Source: Calditrichia bacterium
Lineage (GTDB): Bacteria > Calditrichota > Calditrichia > RBG-13-44-9 > J075
Length of the DNA: 48,410 nt
Assembly (NCBI GenBank): GCA_028284445.1
Contig: JANQRS010000079.1
Location: 1-48,410, forward strand
Direction of reading: 5' to 3'
Shown: piece by piece, positions 16,301 through 24,158 of the stretch
Position numbering within the stretch: the stretch's first letter is position 1
How the letters are laid out: each line of letters opens with the position of its first letter
The notes under the pieces: model-generated
The model's input: only the letters and a program-made list of their open reading frames with translations
Told to the model about the DNA's origin: nothing
Databases searched by the model: none
Translations under genes and position numbers: made by a program

Positions 16301-17801
16301 ATTGGAGGATAAGGTTGCGCGTGAAGGGAATGGCTTTGTGCCGTTCTCGCGCCTCAGCCAGATATGGAATGACGCTACTCGCAAAGAGGTTTTTCAATAT
16401 CCACCAAAACTTCACCCCAAGCTTTTGCGGCTGATGGAGCGCTTCGATCTTTCTTACCGTGTGGCTGCGCCCACCTCAAAAGGCGACTCTGATCCGGTAT
16501 TTCTCATTGCTCATCTTGTACCTTATTCCCGGCCCGAAGAAGTTCTAGAAAGGGAATGGCCGCCTACGCTGGCCTCAGATGATACGCAGCGGTTGCAAAT
16601 CTGCCGAATTGTGGACGCACAGACCGGCCAGTCTGCCTCAGCCGTCGGGCTGTTTTACCAGTTAATCGTACGTCTGCACAAATACTCGCTAGGAAAAATG
16701 GATTATAATTACAGCGTCCATTGGCAACGCGGTCTTGTCCTAGACGATAATTACAACGGCCGCGCACTGTTAATTCATAGCGGCAACGACATACACATTA
16801 CCGTTCGCGCCGTCTATCCCGAGAGCTTCCTGGCTATCCTGACAAGTGAAGTCAAATTCTTGGTCGAAAGTTTTTGGGCAGGCTTGCGTTGCGAGGTGAT
16901 GGTGCCCTGTATCGAGCCTTGCGGGATCAACGCCCCTGGTACCGGCCTATTTGAAGTGGAAAAGCTGATTGAGAGCAAGCTTACAGGTCGCTCCGAATAT
17001 CCGTGCCCGGCTTGCAACGAATGGCAAGATATTGACAGTCTCCTCCGCAACGCGCCGGCCGGCCGACCGCCACTTGCCGGAGAGTTATTGGCCGAACGTG
17101 CGATGATATCGGAATTGCGAAAGTTGCGCGATCTTTTGGAGTTAGAGCAAGGTACAACTATGCGACGGTTCGCTAAACTGGATATGGGGCAGCGTGAAGT
17201 TTTGAGCAAAATAGACGCATCTTACACAGGCTTTATGGAAAGCATCACCGACGAAGCCAAGGAAGGCCCGCGCCTATTTAGTATAATACCCGTTGACCGT
17301 AGCAAGTTTAATCCAAAAGAGTGGACGAAGTCCAAGTTCCGCTTGACGTTGTGGTGCGAACATTCGCGCCTACCACTGCCATTGCTGAACGGTAAAAATA
17401 GTAAAAAAGGTGTTTACGATATCGAAGTGAATCGCGAATGGTTCAGGAAAGCGGGGCCTTATTTGAATTCGGTGATTAGCACCTTGAGTCTGATCCTGCC
17501 GGTTTCATCATCGATGGTCAAAATATCACTCGACGAAAATGCATATAAAGTTTTTGAGGAACAACTCGATTTCGGTAAAAGTATCATTGACACTACAATG
17601 GGTGATTCAATTGATGCGGCCGATAAAATGCCTCTGGAGCGCGGCGAAGCTAGTAGAGTGGGAGGAGCTGCCCTGCCCCTGCGCGAACTACACGCGATGC
17701 TCAAAGCCAAGGATCCAAGCTTCGGCGATCTAGTCCGGGTGCTCAATAGACGCGGCCAATTCTTATGGGTGCATCCACAATTCGAAGCACAATACCGCTA
17801 A
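13293..17801 (+). CDS. AAA_35 STAND - TIR - leucine-rich repeat - Roc-COR giant protein
   Basis: The protein has 1502 residues. Residues 1-360 are an AAA_35-like ATPase (Walker A Ser-Arg-Gln-Met-Gly-Lys-Ser-Ser near 44-51; Walker B Val-Val-Phe-Ile-Asp-Glu-Ile-Asp near 134-141). Residues 372-500 are a TIR domain (Ala-Asp-Val-Phe-Ile-Ser-Tyr-Ser; Ser-Pro-Gly-Trp followed by Gly-Glu-Leu-Leu). Residues 535-715 hold about seven leucine-rich repeats (Leu-x-Leu-Ser-x-Asn-x-Leu). A Roc GTPase follows (Gly-Glu-Gly-Glu-Ser-Gly-Lys-Ser-Ser at 753-761, Trp-Glu-Phe-Gly-Gly-Gln at 802-807), then COR and a C-terminal region with Cys-Pro-Ala-Cys. TIR domains in bacterial immunity consume or modify NAD+. The gene overlaps the nucleosidase gene by 8 nt with its own AGGA site, so the two are coupled and share related ATPase modules. 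The Roc-COR half is visibly GC-richer. Confidence 0.88.
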   Translation: MPDKTIYTLGGTVQASDGIYISRKADDELLRYCVDGEYAYVLSSRQMGKSSLMVRTSEELEKREIVSIIIDLTEFGVFNKSDEQWFLGLLVQIAEPLIEDDVLDWWKKYSDLGVTVRFSSFLEKILEEVDRQIVVFIDEIDMTLGLSFGDDFFALIRYFYNSRAKNPKFKKLSFVLLGVATPSQLISDTRRTPFNIGKRVKLTDFTFQEALPLADGFKLQKSRAEAALQIILEWTDGHPYLAQYICSNIAERLGDAQKNTDLRDFIGETVNLTLLSEEGKQNNHNIKFVRDYLLSTKDLLKLLEIYSQVRNDKKILDDAKNSFYSTLKLSGIVKIDRDRNLRVRNRIYYRIFDSVWIDKLKDQVVGSSKKKKADVFISYSHRDEKWVVNYLLSYLEKMNLEVIIDYRDFVLGQTNYQNIKRALKRSKFILLVLSPGWIASEQDVIGELLSQAKNPAKLNQRIIPILLDECEVPSFISKSTCINFTEKDNSTSAWGQLLFALGLSQTSQKTTAEMVREVYRQVENRIDDARSSNATTLDLSADLLSPLSRIDKIPKSLGQLKQLQELNLAGNELSILLESLRLLTQLEKLDLSANQLTELPDWIGQLTQLKTLNLSNNKLSELPESLGKLDQLSELQLSGNQFIQLPICLRQLGQLRSLTLSNNQLTSVPEWLPELTHLQSISFYNNRITDLPPSLAKLKYLNEIDLDNNPLNPELAATYAISHNSGLEVVKQYLRAKVATQFTLNEAKLVLVGEGESGKSSLLSALCNEPWTEDRSTTYGIEIKPVKVIDPGSKMEITLNSWEFGGQLVFRPLIQLFFSAPAIYLVVWKPSEGPQQGFVKEWIQLIMHREPDAKILVVATHGGPQDRQPDIDHQELWDLFGRETVLDFFHVESKPNKKGNRYGIEELKQAIARVAATLPEMGRSVPKRWQDVRQALAKTGATYLPLERVYDLCRDHNMDVEEASLFITISHRLGLLIHYEYDPILRDIVVLKPDWLATAISFILEDKVAREGNGFVPFSRLSQIWNDATRKEVFQYPPKLHPKLLRLMERFDLSYRVAAPTSKGDSDPVFLIAHLVPYSRPEEVLEREWPPTLASDDTQRLQICRIVDAQTGQSASAVGLFYQLIVRLHKYSLGKMDYNYSVHWQRGLVLDDNYNGRALLIHSGNDIHITVRAVYPESFLAILTSEVKFLVESFWAGLRCEVMVPCIEPCGINAPGTGLFEVEKLIESKLTGRSEYPCPACNEWQDIDSLLRNAPAGRPPLAGELLAERAMISELRKLRDLLELEQGTTMRRFAKLDMGQREVLSKIDASYTGFMESITDEAKEGPRLFSIIPVDRSKFNPKEWTKSKFRLTLWCEHSRLPLPLLNGKNSKKGVYDIEVNREWFRKAGPYLNSVISTLSLILPVSSSMVKISLDENAYKVFEEQLDFGKSIIDTTMGDSIDAADKMPLERGEASRVGGAALPLRELHAMLKAKDPSFGDLVRVLNRRGQFLWVHPQFEAQYR

Positions 17802-18534
17802 TCACGACTTGGTTTGATGAGAAGAAGAGCACAGAACACAATGCAATCAAAATAGGTTTCACTGAAGAAATTGTCTGCCAGCAAAATTGGTCTCAAAATC
17901 AGGGTTGGCACCGCGCCGTTTTCGCCAAAGAGAATGTAGATTTGGTCCCGATGCCAACTGCCGTTGAATATAGCATATAATTTTCAACTGTCCGATTCCA
18001 TCGGAATGTCAAGATTTTTGAGTCGACTCAATAACAATGCTCTTGATGGGAATCTGTGCTCCATATATTTCTTTGCCTGTAGACACCTTTTTTCGTCACA
18101 TGAAAATATAGGTTTTGATATTAGGATATCACAATACCCTATCTCCTTTAACCAGTCCCAATGCGATACCCCTACTACTAGTTCAGCTTTAGGGAACCAT
18201 ACGCCAAGAGCATTTTTGACAGAGGCAATAGAAGATTAGCCGCGCTTGAATCCATTTCATATTGAATGTGAACGGCGCAAAAATTACCAAAAACGCCTAG
18301 ATAGTAAGTTCTCTCTTATTTCAGAACTTTAAGTGTCTCAGTTAAAGAGTGGCAAGAGACTAAAACTTTTGTGTAAGTGGCTAGTTTCGGCTTCAGTTGC
18401 TGTTACAATCAAGAGGTCCAAATCTATTCAAGGGCTTATCAAAACAAATGTTTTTATGCCATGACATAGCCTAAGGATGGACTCGGGTTTGTCATGAGAT
18501 ATTCTCTTTTACCGTGTTCTTAATGGAGAGAAAT
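17802..18534. other. Intergenic stretch with a decayed minus-strand frame
   Basis: This 733-bp stretch has no intact gene that I can support. It contains the minus-strand remnant at 17984-18235. The short plus-strand frames at 17765-17980 and 17964-18239 lack good starts and protein-like sequence. Nothing is seen between 18240 and 18534. Confidence 0.5.
17984..18235 (-). pseudogene. Truncated gene remnant, unrecognised family
   Basis: On the minus strand an open frame of about 82 codons ends with TGA at 17984-17986 and is bounded upstream by TAA near 18235, with no ATG near its start. Its sequence looks like a real protein: Ala-Leu-Gly-Val-Trp-Phe-Pro-Lys-Ala-Glu-Leu-Val-Val-Gly, then Asp-Trp-Leu-Lys-Glu-Ile-Gly-Tyr-Cys-Asp-Ile-Leu and a basic helical end. 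I do not recognise it. It is probably the 3' end of a gene whose 5' part was lost. Confidence 0.35.
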
Positions 18535-19077
18535 TTAATTTCCTCTGCGAAAATCAGCGCATTGAATAATTTCTATTACAAGCAACGACAAGAGTAAAAT
18601 TTCGATGGCCGTTATTACTCCCAAATAGCCGGAGCTATCGGGAGCCAAAAACCAAAATGCTCCAATTGAAATATAGCCGGAAAAGCAGAATGTAATAAGA
18701 TCTACAAGGAGCTGATAAAATTTACGTCTAAATCGCCTTGCGTCGTTTCGGTGTAAAAATTCCCAACCAAATAATTCACCTTGCGATTTTCCAACTCGAT
18801 CCTCGACTTTATTAAGAAGATTAGATCGAAAATACTGCCCGATTTGTGAAATTTTTTCATCATTAACCAAATATGTCCAACCGAGTATAAATCCAACCCA
18901 TGGAATAATCAGTAAACTCGCGTAATTTGAAGTGTCTGTAATTGCGAATGAAATGATTGCACCTATAGCAGCGAGATTGACATAGATTAGGTTGTCTCGA
19001 AAACCGATTCTGGCAATAGTTTCATCTTTAAGCTTCTCGTATTCAGCAACGTATATTTGCAAAAGCTCATCGGACAT
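18535..19077 (-). CDS. Four-helix integral membrane protein, possible effector
   Basis: This 180-residue protein has four predicted membrane helices in two pairs (about 28-46, 52-72, 122-147 and 150-174). A charged cytoplasmic-type loop lies between the pairs (Asp-Glu-Lys-Ile-Ser-Gln-Ile-Gly-Gln-Tyr ... Arg-Arg-Phe-Arg-Arg-Lys). The pattern Tyr-Glu-Lys-Leu-Lys then Ile-x-Phe-Arg-Asp-Asn-Leu-Ile-Tyr-Val precedes helix 1. I know of no assigned function. Small multi-helix proteins next to STAND or caspase genes often serve as pore-forming effectors, which is inference from context only. The start has AAGGA 8 nt upstream. Confidence 0.7.
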   Translation of the reverse strand: MSDELLQIYVAEYEKLKDETIARIGFRDNLIYVNLAAIGAIISFAITDTSNYASLLIIPWVGFILGWTYLVNDEKISQIGQYFRSNLLNKVEDRVGKSQGELFGWEFLHRNDARRFRRKFYQLLVDLITFCFSGYISIGAFWFLAPDSSGYLGVITAIEILLLSLLVIEIIQCADFRRGN

Positions 19078-19236
19078 GTTGATTTCCTTTTTGGTTTCAA
19101 AATTTCGAACCAGTTATTTGGATCTATCATATCTTTCCTGATTTATTTTCCTATTTACGAATCCATTGATTAGATAATGCTATAAATTTCAAACCAATTC
19201 TATTCCGTTTTTAAGAGCATCAATAATACTGGTCAC

Positions 19237-19700
19237 CTAGAACAAGATAGGTCTCAAATAGATTTGTGGACTCAATGCAACTGAACTCAGGCTGTCAATT
19301 CTATATAATTGGTGATAAAACCACTCCAAACTACTGGGATAAACATAAAGATACGACCGAAATAGCACAAGATTCGACCGGCTATTCAGCCCTGCAAGAA
19401 TCTTCCTCGCTGCAATCCAAGGCAACATCCCCGTTCCACACTCCAAATACTCCTCAATAGCTTTCCCAGAATTAACCATCATGTGTAGATTATTCCAAAC
19501 CAGTAGTTCGTAGCGATTAAGTAGCAGTTGTGCCTTTATAAGTGGCTGCTCTGTCACCTTGGTAAACAAATACAGCGGCAGGGTCTGGTCTGTGCTAGGC
19601 CTTCAAAGAGAAATTGCTCGCCGCCGTGGGGTATGGTTAGCCTCCATATCTTGCTCGTATTGCCAGCTTCGATTTCCTCTTTCAACAAAGCCATTTGGGC
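19237..19700 (-). pseudogene. Partial duplicate of the 3' part of the metalloprotease-like gene
   Basis: Two minus-strand frames, 19700-19570 and 19569-19237, together match the C-terminal ~150 residues of the gene at 23038-24156. Shared strings are Glu-Gln-Phe-Leu-Phe-Glu-Gly-Leu-Ala-Gln-Thr and Leu-Leu-Asn-Arg-Tyr-Glu-Leu-Leu-Val-Trp-Asn-Asn-Leu-His. A frameshift near 19570 breaks it, and the active-site His-Glu region just upstream is decayed. The DNA is also recognisably similar to 23040-23499, giving a direct repeat on either side of the caspase-NACHT gene. Confidence 0.8.
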
Positions 19701-19770
19701 AGGTGATCGCCTCGTTTTGGGAGGGGGAAAAGCAGAACTTATTTCGCTTGAGCACTGAGAAATACTATGG

Positions 19771-22700
19771 TTACTGACCAGCACTATCTGAAGTGGCTGT
19801 CTGCATTAGCAAATGGTTGATTCTAGCTTCAAGTTCAGGAACGACGAATGAGGGGAGCGGCTCTACTTTCATTCTGAATACGCAACAATTTCTAACCACA
19901 TTGAGAAAGTTAACAAGACTTTCAGGAATTTTATGGATTTTGTTTGTCTCGCTGAAAAATTCCCGCCAGTCTTTTTCGTTGTTACCAAATCGTGCTACAA
20001 GAAATAGGCCTGCAAAATATTCTGCCAGGGGATCCAATATAAATCGCACCCGATCCCGTTCCGGCTCAACAATTTGCAGTAATTGTAGCTTGTTTTCAAA
20101 GTATTTAAGACATTTTATAGCCTCAGCTTCCGGGAGCAATTCTTCAATAAGCTGATTCAATACGTTATTCCGTTTTGCCGATTGAGGAAAATAGCTCGTC
20201 TTCAAACATTCCCAAGCGATGATCATAGCTGCCCGAGCAATTGTTTGATCGTCAAATTCAGTATTGGATGTTATTCGATTGAGTTCATTGAGATAACCAA
20301 ACATCAATTCCGGAATATTGTCTGGTAAATTTAGTGCTGAGCCGTTTTCCTTCGAGGCTGCGAATTGCTCTGCGTATATTTTAATCAAGAGTGGAGTTAA
20401 GTCTCCATCATGTACAAGACTCGAAAGATGGCTACAGCCTTCAAAAAATTCTCTATCTGTAAAGAGATCACGTTTATTTCGTTGAATCAAATATGAATCC
20501 ATAAACGAGGATAAGCGATCTCCCCTAATCTTGATTGGTTTGATGGAGGTTTTGGGTACTTCATCCAAAACTTCCTCGCGACGCGACGTTACAATTAGGG
20601 AGTTTATTGGGAAATCAGGGTGTCCAGGACTTATTGCATTTCGAGATCTTGAGCTCATCTCTGAAAAATGATCTATGATTACAAGAATTCGTCCATTGCG
20701 AAGGAGGGCTTCAACTAACTCTTGAGGTAAAACAAGCCGTTCTTTGATTATTGCTTGGACATAACCGCGGATTGTCTCGAATAGCGCTTCGCGCGGATTG
20801 TCAATATCAAGTACAATTTCCTGCTCGATGAAAACTGGCAGAACCAAATGGTCACAGAGTCTATCGGCTTTGTTCTCTGCCATCGCCCATTTGGCGATTT
20901 GACATGCAAGACTTGTCTTACCAACACCGCCTTCTCCCCAGATCAGAACAACTCCCCTGCCTCGAGACAAAATTGATTGGAGATTTACAGGGCTCATTTG
21001 ATGAACAATATTATTGTCTATCAAGGTCGGCATTGATATGTGGATAGCTCGTTCTTTTACGGTCTTCTTTTTCCAGAATTCAGCTCTTGCAACATCTATA
21101 TATTTGGCAACCCAAGCATCGAGAACACGCCGCCGATATTGAAAAAAACCAATGAGCAAAAGATAGCGAGCATGAATTGTAATTCCACCAAGCCAGCCAG
21201 GAAGCATGACTTCTGTGAAAGGTTTTAGCGCATGATTGATATAAAAGAGCCAGATTGGCCGCAATAAATAAATAGCAAGCCATAACAGGAAAATAAAAGA
21301 AGTAAGTATGCTAAAAATGATCAGTGAAGGTCTTTGAGTCAGCCAAATAGCTATGTTATTTACTATCTCAGCCCTCTTGATTGCTTTTTGCGAGGTTAGA
21401 GCCTGACTAATGATACTCGATGCTTCTACTTCTCCAAACTCAAATCTAAATTCTTCTCGATTTTTCTTCTTGTGAATTGTCAAAATCTCTAGGGCTTTTT
21501 CAAGATCCTCGATGTAGTCTATATCCTTTTCCCTTTGAAGAGCAGCTGCAAGTCTGGCTATCGCCTCTGCGCAAATTCTTCTGACGTGCGGCTGATTATG
21601 CTCCAATTGTTTCACAATTTCTGGAATAGCCTTTTTTGCAGGATGTCCCATTTGCCCCAAAAGTTCCATAGCCTTAATGCTTACATTGGTATCCGTGTCG
21701 TTTAAAGCGGTGACAAAGCTAGGTAAAAGGCTGTCCGGGTTGAAGTCCCCTGCTGCTAGTTCCGCAAGAGCATAGATTCGTTTTCTACTATCTGGGTTTT
21801 TTAAATCGAAAGTCAATTCTGATAAATCCTTTGACAGTAAAGCATTCGCTGAGGACCAGTTTGGAATTAGCTCTTTTTCTGTTAATCCATGTCGCGAAAG
21901 AAAAAAGAAGCCTCCGCGACTACCATGCTGGCTAATATCTCCAAATAGTGTATTCTGATTTCCTTGGGTATGCTCACTTACCTGGCGGCGCAAATATATT
22001 GCTAGTTCGTAGATTGAAATAATCCCGTCACTACCTTCGGGCAAAACATCTGCACTACCATTGAGGCCCTGAAAAAATGATTCAAAAAATAAGCTACCTG
22101 GCCCAATGGCTGGGTCATGCCAGGACAGTTCATTGAAATTTGACGACATTATTACATGCGCTCCGGGCCACTTTGCTGCATCAGTCTCGGTATCCCTTCC
22201 CCCAAATGATCTCCTTATGAATGCGCCACTATAGCAACCATTCAACATAACCAAAAGATGGTGGCTCGATTCAATTACAGAATCAAACAGGTGCCTAAGT
22301 ACTTCCATATCTATACTTCTATTTTTATCTTTCAGACTCCGAGCAGCGCTGGTGAGAATGTATCCCTTATTATTTTCTGTAAATCCATGTCCGCTATAAG
22401 TAAACAAAAATCGCGATTTGGGGAATCTTTTTAGGTGCTTCGGAAAATAGTTTTGTAGGAAGAAATAGAGGTTATCTAAGGAAAAACTTTCGTTTTCAAG
22501 AACAACGATTTCATCAAATTGTTCAATTTCTCGCAGGTATTTGGCTAAGTTGTGGATATCTTCAGCCGCTGGTTGCAATTCTCTGTCGAAGACTGAAAGA
22601 TTAGGGTAGAAGGATCCACCAGCTATAAGGGCAAAACTCCTCCCTACCTCAAGAGTGGTAAGACCAACATTGTTAAGTAGCTTCTCGAGTTTAATATCTG

Positions 22701-22845
22701 AATCTTTGCGGGGCAAAAAATATTTAGCGTATTTTTCTTCGTCTGACTCAAGAGACTGGCAAAAGGCAGTGCCGATTGTACAAATCAGAAACATGCTTAC
22801 GACAAGAGTAATCAGTTTGGAGTATTTACTGTTGACTCTTTGCAT
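19771..22845 (-). CDS. Membrane-spanning caspase-HEAT-NACHT protein
   Basis: I choose the ATG at 22845 (1024 residues) because AGGAAGGACAA precedes it and a signal sequence follows (Leu-Val-Val-Ser-Met-Phe-Leu-Ile-Cys-Thr-Ile-Gly). A longer frame starts at 22926. Residues about 60-320 are a C14-type caspase domain: His153 in Tyr-Ser-Gly-His-Gly-Phe and Cys204 in Leu-Asn-Gly-Cys-Tyr-Ser-Gly. HEAT-like repeats span about 345-440. A membrane helix lies at about 507-533. A NACHT/STAND ATPase follows, with Walker A Gly-Glu-Gly-Gly-Val-Gly-Lys-Thr-Ser (637-645) and Walker B Leu-Val-Ile-Ile-Asp-His (about 721-726). This predicts caspase and HEAT outside the inner membrane and NACHT inside. It is likely an immune or stress receptor with a protease effector or sensor; the role is inferred. 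Confidence 0.85.
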   Translation of the reverse strand: MQRVNSKYSKLITLVVSMFLICTIGTAFCQSLESDEEKYAKYFLPRKDSDIKLEKLLNNVGLTTLEVGRSFALIAGGSFYPNLSVFDRELQPAAEDIHNLAKYLREIEQFDEIVVLENESFSLDNLYFFLQNYFPKHLKRFPKSRFLFTYSGHGFTENNKGYILTSAARSLKDKNRSIDMEVLRHLFDSVIESSHHLLVMLNGCYSGAFIRRSFGGRDTETDAAKWPGAHVIMSSNFNELSWHDPAIGPGSLFFESFFQGLNGSADVLPEGSDGIISIYELAIYLRRQVSEHTQGNQNTLFGDISQHGSRGGFFFLSRHGLTEKELIPNWSSANALLSKDLSELTFDLKNPDSRKRIYALAELAAGDFNPDSLLPSFVTALNDTDTNVSIKAMELLGQMGHPAKKAIPEIVKQLEHNQPHVRRICAEAIARLAAALQREKDIDYIEDLEKALEILTIHKKKNREEFRFEFGEVEASSIISQALTSQKAIKRAEIVNNIAIWLTQRPSLIIFSILTSFIFLLWLAIYLLRPIWLFYINHALKPFTEVMLPGWLGGITIHARYLLLIGFFQYRRRVLDAWVAKYIDVARAEFWKKKTVKERAIHISMPTLIDNNIVHQMSPVNLQSILSRGRGVVLIWGEGGVGKTSLACQIAKWAMAENKADRLCDHLVLPVFIEQEIVLDIDNPREALFETIRGYVQAIIKERLVLPQELVEALLRNGRILVIIDHFSEMSSRSRNAISPGHPDFPINSLIVTSRREEVLDEVPKTSIKPIKIRGDRLSSFMDSYLIQRNKRDLFTDREFFEGCSHLSSLVHDGDLTPLLIKIYAEQFAASKENGSALNLPDNIPELMFGYLNELNRITSNTEFDDQTIARAAMIIAWECLKTSYFPQSAKRNNVLNQLIEELLPEAEAIKCLKYFENKLQLLQIVEPERDRVRFILDPLAEYFAGLFLVARFGNNEKDWREFFSETNKIHKIPESLVNFLNVVRNCCVFRMKVEPLPSFVVPELEARINHLLMQTATSDSAGQ

Positions 22846-23037
22846 TTGTCCTTCCTTGTTGATCAACATCAATAGTTTTCTTGCTAGGCGAAGGCTCGCC
22901 TTTATATACTTTTTGCTATATCGCAACTATGCAACCCGATCAAGAATTTATCGGGTTGTTGAAAGATTCAAGTTGCCTTTTCAAAGAGCTCTTGAACAGA
23001 ATGAATTGACCCAATAAGCATGAAGCCACTAATTGGT

Positions 23038-24156
23038 TCAATAAGAATGGAGCTCAAATATTGGCTCGCGTCCATATATCTGCGAAAAACCAATGGCTTG
23101 AATGTTTATGCTATTGATAACAAACCACTCCAAACTAATCGGATAAACATAAAGGTAAGATCGAAACAACACATGATTCGACCGGCTCTTCAGCCCTGCA
23201 ATAATCCTTTTAGGTGCAGTCCAAGGCAACATCCTTACCCCATACTCTAAACATTTTTCAATTGCCTTGCCAGAATTAATCATAATATGCAGGTTATTCC
23301 AAACCAGCAGCTCATAGCGATTGAGCAGCATCTGTGCTCTTAGAAGTGGTTGCTCGGTTACTTCATTGGGCAAATAAAGCGGCAATGTCTGCGCTAGCCC
23401 TTCAAAAAGAAACTGCTCCGGGCCATGAACCGTGGTTAGTCCCCAAACTTTACTCATTTCTCCGCCGTCGATTTGTTCTTTCCATATCGCCATTTGGGCG
23501 CAATGGGCCAACAGTTCATGGTAGACCAGGATTAGCGCACGTGTTTTAGTATACTCACCAGCATGATAATTGATTCGCAGACGAAAATTGTTGCCGCTGC
23601 CATCTACCCAGTTTGACCAGTATTCTGGAACATTGACAATTTCAAGATTGAGATTGTAATCGACTTCCCGATCCAGTGCTTTTTCAAGATGAACTTTGTG
23701 CTCTGCAAATTGATCAAGGAAGAAAGCCTTAATCTTGTCTTGAGGGATGAATTCGTCTAGGGCTTCAAGTTGTTGGACGAGTGTCTGATTATATTGAACT
23801 CCGAGAGTTTCAAGGGAAGAAGTCAGATCATCTCGAACTTTATCAAGATATTCATCTTCAAACATCTTCACCAGGATGTGCTGGGTATTCTCGATATATT
23901 CAGAGAAGGGGATTTGTTGCCCCATAAGGGCTCTAAGGTAGTAGATGTGAGCAGTGATTTTCTTGCTGATTTGCTCATCTTCAAAATGGGGAAGCAGTCT
24001 TTGAAAGTCGTTTAAGACTTGCAGGCGATGCTCATATGTGCGGTTGGATTCCGTTGCATTCAGAAGATTGAAGTCAATGATGCCTGGCGCATCTAGCTCC
24101 TGCTCTAGATGATGCCAGGCAACTAAAATATCAACATATTGATCTTCAGGTTTCAT
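23038..24156 (-). CDS. Putative gluzincin-like metalloprotease paired with an XRE regulator
   Basis: I start at ATG 24154-24156 (372 residues), 2 nt after the regulator's stop, with GAGG 7-8 nt upstream; the frame could open at 24177. A His-Glu-Leu-Leu-Ala-His motif (213-218) is followed about 35 residues later by Phe-Glu-Gly-Leu-Ala-Gln. Together these resemble the zinc ligands of a gluzincin, though the first motif is HExxxH rather than HExxH. The N-terminal half is helical and charged. The family is not certain. Tight linkage to an XRE repressor on a mobile element recalls ImmA, the protease that cleaves ImmR in ICEBs1. Here it may relieve repression of the mobility operon, which is inference. 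Confidence 0.55.
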   Translation of the reverse strand: MKPEDQYVDILVAWHHLEQELDAPGIIDFNLLNATESNRTYEHRLQVLNDFQRLLPHFEDEQISKKITAHIYYLRALMGQQIPFSEYIENTQHILVKMFEDEYLDKVRDDLTSSLETLGVQYNQTLVQQLEALDEFIPQDKIKAFFLDQFAEHKVHLEKALDREVDYNLNLEIVNVPEYWSNWVDGSGNNFRLRINYHAGEYTKTRALILVYHELLAHCAQMAIWKEQIDGGEMSKVWGLTTVHGPEQFLFEGLAQTLPLYLPNEVTEQPLLRAQMLLNRYELLVWNNLHIMINSGKAIEKCLEYGVRMLPWTAPKRIIAGLKSRSNHVLFRSYLYVYPISLEWFVINSINIQAIGFSQIYGREPIFELHSY

Positions 24157-24158
24157 AG

